Shown here: positions 34,990 through 47,800 of the stretch, one piece after another
How the letters are laid out: every line of letters starts with the position of its first letter
Numbering within the stretch: the first letter of the stretch is position 1
Assembly: GCA_958299035.1 (NCBI GenBank)
Contig: CATQJL010000201.1
Span: forward strand, 33,298 to 97,297
DNA from: Cylicocyclus nassatus
Taxonomy: Eukaryota; Nematoda; Chromadorea; Rhabditida; Strongylidae
DNA: 64,000 nucleotides
Direction: 5' to 3'
Notes under the pieces: model-generated
What the model was told of the DNA's origin: nothing
Databases searched by the model: none
What the model saw: the letters and a program-made list of their open reading frames with translations, nothing else
Made by a program: the position numbers and the translations under genes

Positions 34990-37900
34990 GCCCGAGCTAT
35001 AAGCTGAGATACGTATCTTTAGTCCTTAGAGTGGTAGCGATACGTTAAGCTTCCGGAATCTCTTCGCTTAAGAGAATTGGATGTATTTAGAAGATTTTAC
35101 GAGCTAAAAAAGGTCTCTGTTGTTCAATGCACAGCTTATTTCAAGGGATATTTATCAAAGCGCCCGAGCTATAAGCTGAGATACACAACTTTAGTAATTA
35201 GAGTTGTACCGATACGTTAAGCTTTCTGAATCTTATCGCATAAGAGAACCGGATGTTTTTGGAAGATTTCGCGAGCTAAAAAAGCCCTCTGTTGTTCAAT
35301 GTACAGCTTATTTCAAGGCATATTTATCAAAGCGCCCGAGCTATAAGCTGAGATACGTATCTTTAGTCCTTAGAGTCGTAGCGATACGTTAAGCTTCCCA
35401 ATTCTTTTCGCATAAGAGAACTGGATGTTTTTGGAAGATTTTGCGAGCTAAAAAAGCCCTCTGTTGTTCAATGTACAGCTTATTTCAAGGCATATTTATC
35501 AAAGCGCACGAGCTATAAGCCGAGATACGCAACTTTAGTAATTAGAGTCGTACCGATGCGTTAAGCTTTCTGAATCTTATCGCATAAGAGAACCGGATGT
35601 TTTTGGAAGATTTCGCGAGCTAAAAAAGCCCTCTGTTGTTCAATGCACAGCTTATTTCAAGGGATAATAATCAAAGCGCCCGAGCTATAAGCTGAGATAC
35701 GTATCTTTAGTCCTTAGAGTGGTAGCGATACGTTAAGCTTCCGGAATCTTTTCGCTTAAGAGAATTGGATGTATTTAGAAGATTTTACGAGCTAAAAAAG
35801 GTCTCTGTTGTTCAATGCACAGCTTATTTCAAGGGATATTTATCAAAGCGCCCGAGCTATAAGCTGAGATACACAACTTTAGTAATTAGAGTTGTACCGA
35901 TACGTTAAGCTTTCTGAATCTTATCGCATAAGAGAACTGGATGTTTTTGGAAGATTTTGCGAGCTAAAAAAGCCCTCCGTTGTTCAATGTACAGCTTATT
36001 TCAAGGCATATTTATCAAAGCGCCCGAGCTATAAGCTGAGATACGTATCTTTAGTCCTTAGAGTCGTAGCGATACGTTAAGCTTCCTGAATCTCTTCGCA
36101 TAAGAGAATTGGATGTATTTAGAAGATTTTACAAGCTAAAAAGGACTCTGTTGTTTAATGCACAGCTTATTTCAAGGGATATTTATCAAAGCGCCCGAGC
36201 TATAAGCTGAGATACGTATCTTTAGTCCTTAGAGTCGTAGCGATACCTTAAGCTTCCTAAATCTCTTCGCGTAAAAGAAGTGGATGTTTCTGGAAGATTT
36301 TACGAGCTAAAAAAGCCCTCTGTTGTTCAATGCACAGCTTATTTTAAGGGATATTTATCAAAGCGCCCGAGCTATAAGCTGAGATACGCAACTTTAGTAA
36401 TTAGAGTCGTACCGATGCGTTAAGCTTTCTGAATCTTATCGCATAAGAGAACCGGATGTTTTTGAAAGATTTTACGAGCTAAAAAAGCCCTCTGTTGTTC
36501 AATGCACAGCTTATTTCAAGGGATATTTATCAAAGCGCCCGAGCTATAAGCTGAGGTACGTATCTTTAGTCCTTAGAGTGGTAGCGATAAGTTAAGCTTC
36601 CGGAATCTCTTCGCTTAAGAGAATTGGATGTATTTAGAAGATTTTACAAGCTAAAAAAGCCCTCTGTTGTTCAATGCACAGCTTATTTCAAGGGATATTT
36701 ATCAAAGCGCAGCGATACGTTAAGCTTCCTGAATCTCTTCGCATAAGAGAATTGGATGTTTCTGGAAGATTTTACGAGCTAAAAAGGACTCTGTTGTTTA
36801 ATGCACAGCTTATTTCAAGGGATATTTATCAAAGCGCCCGAGCTATAAGCTGAGATACGTATCTTTAGTCCTTAGAGTCGTAGCGATACCTTAAGCTTCC
36901 TAAATCTCTTCGCGTAAAAGAAGTGGATGTTTCTGGAAGATTTTACGAGCTAAAAAAGCCCTCTGTTGTTCAATGCACAGCTTATTTTAAGGGATATTTA
37001 TCAAAGCGCCCGAGCTATAAGCTGAGATACGCAACTTTAGTAATTAGAGTCGTACCGATGCGTTAAGCTTTCTGAATCTTATCGCATAAGAGAACCGGAT
37101 GTTTTTGAAAGATTTTACGAGCTAAAAAGCCCTCTGTTGTTCAATGCACAGCTTATTTCAAGGGATATTTATCAAAGCGCCCGAGCTATAAGCTGAGGTA
37201 CGTATCTTTAGTCCTTAGAGTGGTAGCGATAAGTTAAGCTTCCGGAATCTCTTCGCTTAAGAGAATTGGATGTATTTAGAAGATTTTACAAGCTAAAAAA
37301 GCCCTCTGTTGTTCAATGCACAGCTTATTTCAAGGGATATTTATCAAAGCGCAGCGATACGTTAAGCTTCCTGAATCTCTTCGCATAAGAGAATTGGATG
37401 TTTCTGGAAGATTTTACGAGCTAAAAAGGACTCTGTTGTTTAATGCACAGCTTATTTCAAGGGATATTTATCAAAGCGCCCGAGCTATAAGCTGAGATAC
37501 GTATCTTTAGTCCTTAGAGTCGTAGCGATACCTTAAGCTTCCTAAATCTCTTCGCGTAAGAGAAGTGGATGTTTCTGGAAGATTTTACGAGCTAAAAAAG
37601 CCCTCTGTTGTTCAATGCACAGCTTATTTTAAGGGATATTTATCAAAGCGCCCGAGCTATAAGCTGAGATACGTATCTTTAGTCCTTAGAGTGGTAGCGA
37701 TACGTTAAGCTTCCGGAATCTCTTCGCTTAAGAGAATTGGATGTATTTAGAAGATTTTACGAGCTAAAAAAGGTCTCTGTTGTTCAATGCACAGCTTATT
37801 TCAAGGGATATTTATCAAAGCGCCCGAGCTATAAGCTGAGATACACAACTTTAGTAATTAGAGTTGTACCGATACGTTAAGCTTTCTGAATCTTATCGCA

Positions 37901-39600
37901 TAAGAGAACCGGATGTTTTTGGAAGATTTCGCGAGCTAAAAAAGCCCTCTGTTGTTCAATGTACAGCTTATTTCAAGGCATATTTATCAAAGCGCCCGAG
38001 CTATAAGCTGAGATACGTATCTTTAGTCCTTAGAGTCGTAGCGATACGTTAAGCTTCCCAATTCTTTTCGCATAAGAGAACTGGATGTTTTTGGAAGATT
38101 TTGCGAGCTAAAAAAGCCCTCTGTTGTTCAATGTACAGCTTATTTCAAGGCATATTTATCAAAGCGCACGAGCTATAAGCCGAGATACGCAACTTTAGTA
38201 ATTAGAGTCGTACCGATGCGTTAAGCTTTCTGAATCTTATCGCATAAGAGAACCGGATGTTTTTGGAAGATTTCGCGAGCTAAAAAAGCCCTCTGTTGTT
38301 CAATGCACAGCTTATTTCAAGGGATAATAATCAAAGCGCCCGAGCTATAAGCTGAGATACGTATCTTTAGTCCTTAGAGTGGTAGCGATACGTTAAGCTT
38401 CCGGAATCTTTTCGCTTAAGAGAATTGGATGTATTTAGAAGATTTTACGAGCTAAAAAAGGTCTCTGTTGTTCAATGCACAGCTTATTTCAAGGGATATT
38501 TATCAAAGCGCCCGAGCTATAAGCTGAGATACACAACTTTAGTAATTAGAGTTGTACCGATACGTTAAGCTTTCTGAATCTTATCGCATAAGAGAACTGG
38601 ATGTTTTTGGAAGATTTTGCGAGCTAAAAAAGCCCTCCGTTGTTCAATGTACAGCTTATTTCAAGGCATATTTATCAAAGCGCCCGAGCTATAAGCTGAG
38701 ATACGTATCTTTAGTCCTTAGAGTCGTAGCGATACGTTAAGCTTCCTGAATCTCTTCGCATAAGAGAATTGGATGTATTTAGAAGATTTTACAAGCTAAA
38801 AAGGACTCTGTTGTTTAATGCACAGCTTATTTCAAGGGATATTTATCAAAGCGCCCGAGCTATAAGCTGAGATACGTATCTTTAGTCCTTAGAGTCGTAG
38901 CGATACCTTAAGCTTCCTAAATCTCTTCGCGTAAAAGAAGTGGATGTTTCTGGAAGATTTTACGAGCTAAAAAAGCCCTCTGTTGTTCAATGCACAGCTT
39001 ATTTTAAGGGATATTTATCAAAGCGCCCGAGCTATAAGCTGAGATACGCAACTTTAGTAATTAGAGTCGTACCGATGCGTTAAGCTTTCTGAATCTTATC
39101 GCATAAGAGAACCGGATGTTTTTGAAAGATTTTACGAGCTAAAAAAGCCCTCTGTTGTTCAATGCACAGCTTATTTCAAGGGATATTTATCAAAGCGCCC
39201 GAGCTATAAGCTGAGGTACGTATCTTTAGTCCTTAGAGTGGTAGCGATAAGTTAAGCTTCCGGAATCTCTTCGCTTAAGAGAATTGGATGTATTTAGAAG
39301 ATTTTACAAGCTAAAAAAGCCCTCTGTTGTTCAATGCACAGCTTATTTCAAGGGATATTTATCAAAGCGCAGCGATACGTTAAGCTTCCTGAATCTCTTC
39401 GCATAAGAGAATTGGATGTTTCTGGAAGATTTTACGAGCTAAAAAGGACTCTGTTGTTTAATGCACAGCTTATTTCAAGGGATATTTATCAAAGCGCCCG
39501 AGCTATAAGCTGAGATACGTATCTTTAGTCCTTAGAGTCGTAGCGATACCTTAAGCTTCCTAAATCTCTTCGCGTAAGAGAAGTGGATGTTTCTGGAAGA
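34990..39600 (+). repeat. Satellite segment duplicated at 2660 bp offset
   Basis: Matching unit order and private variants at about 35.0-36.9 kb recur at 37.65-39.55 kb, including the GTAAAAGAAG form, the GAGGTACG form and a 44 bp deleted unit (36711 and 39371). The offset is not a whole number of 172 bp units because the block includes the shortened unit. Confidence 0.88.
36711..36720 (+). repeat. Shortened satellite unit, 44 bp deletion (first of five)
   Basis: TCAAAGCGC is followed directly by AGCGATACG, skipping the 44 bases from CCGAGCTATAAG to the GTAGCG segment. The repeated GC/AGCG context at the break suggests microhomology. The same junction recurs at 37353, 39371, 41846 and 47475, so one event was spread by duplication. 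Confidence 0.92.
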
Positions 39601-41410
39601 TTTTACGAGCTAAAAAAGCCCTCTGTTGTTCAATGCACAGCTTATTTTAAGGGATATTTATCAAAGCGCCCGAGCTATAAGCTGAGATACGTATCTTTAG
39701 TCCTTAGAGTCGTAGCGATACGTTAAGCTTCCTGAATCTCTTCGCATAAGAGAATTGGATGTATTTAGAAGATTTTACAAGCTAAAAAGGACTCTGTTGT
39801 TTAATGCACAGCTTATTTCAAGGGATATTTATCAAAGCGCCCGAGCTATAAGCTGAGATACGTATCTTTAGTCCTTAGAGTCGTAGCGATACCTTAAGCT
39901 TCCTAAATCTCTTCGCGTAAAAGAAGTGGATGTTTCTGGAAGATTTTACGAGCTAAAAAAGCCCTCTGTTGTTCAATGCACAGCTTATTTTAAGGGATAT
40001 TTATCAAAGCGCCCGAGCTATAAGCTGAGATACGCAACTTTAGTAATTAGAGTCGTACCGATGCGTTAAGCTTTCTGAATCTTATCGCATAAGAGAACCG
40101 GATGTTTTTGAAAGATTTTACGAGCTAAAAAAGCCCTCTGTTGTTCAATGCACAGCTTATTTCAAGGGATATTTATCAAAGCGCACGAGCTATAAGCCGA
40201 GATACGCAACTTTAGTAATTAGAGTCGTACCGATGCGTTAAGCTTTCTGAATCTTATCGCATAAGAGAACCGGATGTTTTTGGAAGATTTCGCGAGCTAA
40301 AAAAGCCCTCTGTTGTTCAATGTACAGCTTATTTCAAGGCATATTTATCAAAGCGCCCGAGCTATAAGCTGAGATACGTATCTTTAGTCCTTAGAGTCGT
40401 AGCGATACGTTAAGCTTCCTGAATCTTATCGCATAAGAGAACCGGATGTTTTTGGAAGATTTCGCGAGCTAAAAAAGCCCTCTGTTGTTCAATGCACAGC
40501 TTATTTCAAGGGATAATAATCAAAGCGCCCGAGCTATAAGCTGAGATACGTATCTTTAGTCCTTAGAGTGGTAGCGATACGTTAAGCTTTCGGAATCTCT
40601 TCGCTTAAGAGAATTGGATGTATTTAGAAGATTTTACGAGCTAAAAAAGGTCTCTGTTGTTCAATGCACAGCTTATTTCAAGGGATATTTATCAAAGCGC
40701 CCGAGCTATAAGCTGAGATACACAACTTTAGTAATTAGAGTTGTACCGATGCGTTAAGCTTTCTGAATCTTATCGCATAAGAGAACCGGATGTTTTTGAA
40801 AGATTTTACGAGCTAAAAAAGCCCTCTGTTGTTCAATGCACAGCTTATTTCAAGGGATATTTATCAAAGCGCCCGAGCTATAAGCTGAGATACGTATCTT
40901 TAGTCCTTAGAGTGGTAGCGATACGTTAAGCTTCCGGAATCTTTTCGCTTAAGAGAATTGGATGTATTTAGAAGATTTTACGAGCTAAAAAAGGTCTCTG
41001 TTGTTCAATGCACAGCTTATTTCAAGGGATATTTATCAAAGCGCCCGAGCTATAAGCTGAGATACACAACTTTAGTAATTAGAGTTGTACCGATACGTTA
41101 AGCTTTCTGAATCTTATCGCATAAGAGAACTGGATGTTTTTGGAAGATTTTGCGAGCTAAAAAAGCCCTCCGTTGTTCAATGTACAGCTTATTTCAAGGC
41201 ATATTTATCAAAGCGCCCGAGCTATAAGCTGAGATACGTATCTTTAGTCCTTAGAGTCGTAGCGATACGTTAAGCTTCCTGAATCTCTTCGCATAAGAGA
41301 ATTGGATGTATTTAGAAGATTTTACAAGCTAAAAAGGACTCTGTTGTTTAATGCACAGCTTATTTCAAGGGATATTTATCAAAGCGCCCGAGCTATAAGC
41401 TGAGATACGT

Positions 41411-41425
41411 ATCTTTAGATGTTTC
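41411..41425 (+). repeat. Satellite unit with a unique 58 bp deletion
   Basis: ATCTTTAG joins directly to ATGTTTCTGG at 41418/41419. The missing 58 bases contain the AAGCTT site and the TCGC-centred hairpin. I see this junction once only. Confidence 0.88.
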
Positions 41426-41849
41426 TGGAAGATTTTACGAGCTAAAAAAGCCCTCTGTTGTTCAATGCACAGCTTATTTTAAGGGATATTTATCAAAGCG
41501 CCCGAGCTATAAGCTGAGATACGCAACTTTAGTAATTAGAGTCGTACCGATGCGTTAAGCTTTCTGAATCTTATCGCATAAGAGAACCGGATGTTTTTGA
41601 AAGATTTTACGAGCTAAAAAAGCCCTCTGTTGTTCAATGCACAGCTTATTTCAAGGGATATTTATCAAAGCGCCCGAGCTATAAGCTGAGATACGTATCT
41701 TTAGTCCTTAGAGTGGTAGCGATAAGTTAAGCTTCCGGAATCTCTTCGCTTAAGAGAATTGGATGTATTTAGAAGATTTTACAAGCTAAAAAAGCCCTCT
41801 GTTGTTCAATGCACAGCTTATTTCAAGGGATATTTATCAAAGCGCAGCG

Positions 41850-44800
41850 ATACGTTAAGCTTCCTGAATCTCTTCGCATAAGAGAATTGGATGTTTCTGG
41901 AAGATTTTACGAGCTAAAAAGGACTCTGTTGTTTAATGCACAGCTTATTTCAAGGGATATTTATCAAAGCGCCCGAGCTATAAGCTGAGATACGTATCTT
42001 TAGTCCTTAGAGTCGTAGCGATACCTTAAGCTTCCTAAATCTCTTCGCGTAAGAGAAGTGGATGTTTCTGGAAGATTTTACGAGCTAAAAAAGCCCCCTG
42101 TTGTTCAATGCACAGCTTATTTTAAGGGATATTTATCAAAGCGCCCGAGCTATAAGCTGAGATACGCAACTTTAGTAATTAGAGTCGTACCGATGCGTTA
42201 AGCTTTCTGAATCATATCGCATAAGAGAACCGGATGTTTTTGAAAGATTTTACGAGCTAAAAAAGCCCTCTGTTGTTCAATGCACAGCTTATTTCAAGGG
42301 ATATTTATCAAAGCGCCCGAGCTATAAGCTGAGATACGTATCTTTAGTCCTTAGAGTCGTAGCGATACCTTAAGCTTCCTAAATCTCTTCGCTTAAGAGA
42401 ATTGGATGTATTTAGAAGATTTTACAAGCTAAAAAAGCCCTCTGTTGTTCAATGCACAGCTTATTTCAAGGGATATTTATCAAAGCGCCCGAGCTATAAG
42501 CTGAGATACGTATCTTTAGTCCTTAGAGTCGTAGCGATACCTTAAGCTTCCTAAATCTCTTCGCGTAAGAGAAGTGGATGTTTCTGGAAGATTTTACGAG
42601 CTAAAAAAGCCCCCTGTTGTTCAATGCACAGCTTATTTTAAGGGATATTTATCAAAGCGCCCGAGCTATAAGCTGAGATACGCAACTTTAGTAATTAGAG
42701 TCGTACCGATGCGTTAAGCTTTCTGAATCATATCGCATAAGAGAACCGGATGTTTTTGAAAGATTTTACGAGCTAAAAAAGCCCTCTGTTGTTCAATGCA
42801 CAGCTTATTTCAAGGGATATTTATCAAAGCGCCCGAGCTATAAGCTGAGATACGTATCTTTAGTCCTTAGAGTCGTAGCGATACCTTAAGCTTCCTAAAT
42901 CTCTTCGCTTAAGAGAATTGGATGTATTTAGAAGATTTTACAAGCTAAAAAAGCCCTCTGTTGTTCAATGCACAGCTTATTTCAAGGGATATTTATCAAA
43001 GCGCCCGAGCTATAAGCTGAGATACGTATCTTTAGTCCTTAGAGTCGTAGCGATACCTTAAGCTTCCTAAATCTCTTCGCGTAAGAGAAGTGGATGTTTC
43101 TGGAAGATTTTACGAGCTAAAAAAGCCCTCTGTTGTTCAATGCACAGCTTATTTTAAGGGATATTTATCAAAGCGCCCGAGCTATAAGCTGAGATACGCA
43201 ACTTTAGTAATTAGAGTCGTACCGATGCGTTAAGTTTTCTGAATCTTATCGCATAAGAGAACCGGATGTTTTTGAAAGATTTTACGAGCTAAAAAAGCCC
43301 TCTGTTGTTCAATGCACAGCTTATTTCAAGGGATATTTATCAAAGCGCCCGAGCTATAAGCTGAGATACGTATCTTTAGTCCTTAGAGTCTTAGCGATAC
43401 CTTAAGCTTCCTAAATCTCTTCGCTTAAGAGAATTGGATGTATTTAGAAGATTTTACAAGCTAAAAAAGCCCTCTGTTGTTCAATGCACAGCTTATTTCA
43501 AGGGATATTTATCAAAGCGCCCGAGCTATAAGCTGAGATACGTATCTTTAGTCCTTAGAGTCGTAGCGATACCTTAAGCTTCCTAAATCTCTTCGCGTAA
43601 GAGAAGTGGATGTTTCTGGAAGATTTTACGAGCTAAAAAAGCCCTCTGTTGTTCAATGCACAGCTTATTTTAAGGGATATTTATCAAAGCGCCCGAGCTA
43701 TAAGCTGAGATACGCAACTTTAGTAATTAGAGTCGTACCGATGCGTTAAGCTTTCTGAATCTTATCGCATAAGAGAACCGGATGTTTTTGAAAGATTTTA
43801 CGAGCTAAAAAAGCCCTCTGTTGTTCAATGCACAGCTTATTTCAAGGGATATTTATCAAAGCGCCCGAGCTATAAGCTGAGATACGTATCTTTAGTCCTT
43901 AGAGTGGTAGCGATAAGTTAAGCTTCCTGAATCTCTTCGCTTAAGAGAATTGGATGTATTTAGAAGATTTTACAAGCTAAAAAAGCCCTCTGTTGTTCAA
44001 TGCACAGCTTATTTCAAGGGATATTTATCAAAGCGCCCGAGCTATAAGCTGAGATACGTATCTTTAGTCCTTAGAGTCGTAGCGATACCTTAAGCTTCCT
44101 AAATCTCTTCGCGTAAGAGAAGTGGATGTTTTTGGAAGATTTTGCGAGCTAAAAAAGCCCTCTGTTGTTCAATGCACAGCTTATTTCAAGGGATATTTAT
44201 CAAAGCGCCCGAGCTATAAGCTGAGATACGTATCTTTAGTCCTTAGAGTGGTAGCGATAAGTTAAGCTTCCTGAATCTCTTCGCTTAAGAGAATTGGATG
44301 TATTTAGAAGATTTTACAAGCTAAAAAAGCCCTCTGTTGTTCAATGCACAGCTTATTTCAAGGGATATTTATCAAAGCGCCCGAGCTATAAGCTGAGATA
44401 CGTATCTTTAGTCCTTAGAGTGGTAGCGATACGTTAAGCTTCCGGAATCTTTTCGCTTAAGAGAATTGGATGTATTTAGAAGATTTTACGAGCTAAGAAA
44501 GGTCTCTGTTGTTCAATGCACAGCTTATTTCAAGGGATATTTATCAAAGCGCCCGAGCTATAAGCTGAGATACACAACTTTAGTAATTAGAGTTGTACCG
44601 ATACGTTAAGCTTTCTGAATCTTATCGCATAAGAGAACTGGATGTTTTTGGAAGATTTTGCGAGCTAAAAAAGCCCTCCGTTGTTCAATGTACAGCTTAT
44701 TTCAAGGCATATTTATCAAAGCGCCCGAGCTATAAGCTGAGATACGTATCTTTAGTCCTTAGAGTCGTAGCGATACGTTAAGCTTCCTGAATCTCTTCGC

Positions 44801-47800
44801 ATAAGAGAATTGGATGTATTTAGAAGATTTTACAAGCTAAAAAGGACTCTGTTGTTTAATGCACAGCTTATTTCAAGGGATATTTATCAAAGCGCCCGAG
44901 CTATAAGCTGAGATACGTATCTTTAGTCCTTAGAGTCGTAGCGATACCTTAAGCTTCCTAAATCTCTTCGCGTAAAAGAAGTGGATGTTTCTGGAAGATT
45001 TTACGAGCTAAAAAAGCCCTCTGTTGTTCAATGCACAGCTTATTTTAAGGGATATTTATCAAAGCGCCCGAGCTATAAGCTGAGATACGCAACTTTAGTA
45101 ATTAGAGTCGTACCGATGCGTTAAGCTTTCTGAATCTTATCGCATAAGAGAACCGGATGTTTTTGAAAGATTTTACGAGCTAAAAAAGCCCTCTGTTGTT
45201 CAATGCACAGCTTATTTCAAGGGATATTTATCAAAGCGCCCGAGCTATAAGCTGAGATACGTATCTTTAGTCCTTAGAGTCGTAGCGATACCTTAAGCTT
45301 CCTAAATCTCTTCGCTTAAGAGAATTGGATGTATTTAGAAGATTTTACAAGCTAAAAAAGCCCTCTGTTGTTCAATGCACAGCTTATTTCAAGGGATATT
45401 TATCAAAGCGCCCGAGCTATAAGCTGAGATACGTATCTTTAGTCCTTAGAGTCGTAGCGATACCTTAAGCTTCCTAAATCTCTTCGCGTAAGAGAAGTGG
45501 ATGTTTCTGGAAGATTTTACGAGCTAAAAAAGCCCTCTGTTGTTCAATGCACAGCTTATTTTAAGGGATATTTATCAAAGCGCCCGAGCTATAAGCTGAG
45601 ATACGCAACTTTAGTAATTAGAGTCGTACCGATGCGTTAAGCTTTCTGAATCTTATCGCATAAGAGAACCGGATGTTTTTGAAAGATTTTACGAGCTAAA
45701 AAAGCCCTCTGTTGTTCAATGCACAGCTTATTTCAAGGGATATTTATCAAAGCGCCCGAGCTATAAGCTGAGATACGTATCTTTAGTCCTTAGAGTCGTA
45801 GCGATACCTTAAGCTTCCTAAATCTCTTCGCGTAAGAGAAGTGGATGTTTTTGGAAGATTTTGCGAGCTAAAAAAGCCCTCTGTTGTTCAATGCACAGCT
45901 TATTTCAAGGGATATTTATCAAAGCGCCCGAGCTATAAGCTGAGATACGTATCTTTAGTCCTTAGAGTGGTAGCGATAAGTTAAGCTTCCTGAATCTCTT
46001 CGCTTAAGAGAATTGGATGTATTTAGAAGATTTTACAAGCTAAAAAAGCCCTCTGTTGTTCAATGCACAGCTTATTTCAAGGGATATTTATCAAAGCGCC
46101 CGAGCTATAAGCTGAGATACGTATCTTTAGTCCTTAGAGTGGTAGCGATACGTTAAGCTTCCGGAATCTTTTCGCTTAAGAGAATTGGATGTATTTAGAA
46201 GATTTTACGAGCTAAGAAAGGTCTCTGTTGTTCAATGCACAGCTTATTTCAAGGGATATTTATCAAAGCGCCCGAGCTATAAGCTGAGATACACAACTTT
46301 AGTAATTAGAGTTGTACCGATACGTTAAGCTTTCTGAATCTTATCGCATAAGAGAACTGGATGTTTTTGGAAGATTTTGCGAGCTAAAAAAGCCCTCCGT
46401 TGTTCAATGTACAGCTTATTTCAAGGCATATTTATCAAAGCGCCCGAGCTATAAGCTGAGATACGTATCTTTAGTCCTTAGAGTCGTAGCGATACGTTAA
46501 GCTTCCTGAATCTCTTCGCATGAGAGAATTGGATGTATTTAGAAGATTTTACAAGCTAAAAAGGACTCTGTTGTTTAATGCACAGCTTATTTCAAGGGAT
46601 ATTTATCAAAGCGCCCGAGCTATAAGCTGAGATACGTATCTTTAGTCCTTAGAGTGGTAGCGATACGTTAAGCTTCCGGAATCTTTTCGCTTAAGAGAAT
46701 TGGATGTATTTAGAAGATTTTACGAGCTAAGAAAGGTCTCTGTTGTTCAATGCACAGCTTATTTCAAGGGATATTTATCAAAGCGCCCGAGCTATAAGCT
46801 GAGATACACAACTTTAGTAATTAGAGTTGTACCGATACGTTAAGCTTTCTGAATCTTATCGCATAAGAGAACTGGATGTTTTTGGAAGATTTTGCGAGCT
46901 AAAAAAGCCCTCCGTTGTTCAATGTACAGCTTATTTCAAGGCATATTTATCAAAGCGCCCGAGCTATAAGCTGAGATACGTATCTTTAGTCCTTAGAGTC
47001 GTAGCGATACGTTAAGCTTCCTAAATCTCTTCGCGTAAAAGAAGTGGATGTTTCTGGAAGATTTTACGAGCTAAAAAAGCCCTCTGTTGTTCAATGCACA
47101 GCTTATTTTAAGGGATATTTATCAAAGCGCCCGAGCTATAAGCTGAGATACGCAACTTTAGTAATTAGAGTCGTACCGATGCGTTAAGCTTTCTGAATCT
47201 TATCGCATAAGAGAACCGGATGTTTTTGAAAGATTTTACGAGCTAAAAAAGCCCTCTGTTGTTCAATGCACAGCTTATTTCAAGGGATATTTATCAAAGC
47301 GCCCGAGCTATAAGCTGAGATACGTATCTTTAGTCCTTAGAGTGGTAGCGATAAGTTAAGCTTCCGGAATCTCTTCGCTTAAGAGAATTGGATGTATTTA
47401 GAAGATTTTACAAGCTAAAAAAGCCCTCTGTTGTTCAATGCACAGCTTATTTCAAGGGATATTTATCAAAGCGCAGCGATACGTTAAGCTTCCTGAATCT
47501 CTTCGCATAAGAGAATTGGATGTTTCTGGAAGATTTTACGAGCTAAAAAGGACTCTGTTGTTTAATGCACAGCTTATTTCAAGGGATATTTATCAAAGCG
47601 CCCGAGCTATAAGCTGAGATACGTATCTTTAGTCCTTAGAGTCGTAGCGATACCTTAAGCTTCCTAAATCTCTTCGCGTAAGAGAAGTGGATGTTTCTGG
47701 AAGATTTTACGAGCTAAAAAAGCCCCCTGTTGTTCAATGCACAGCTTATTTTAAGGGATATTTATCAAAGCGCCCGAGCTATAAGCTGAGATACGCAACT

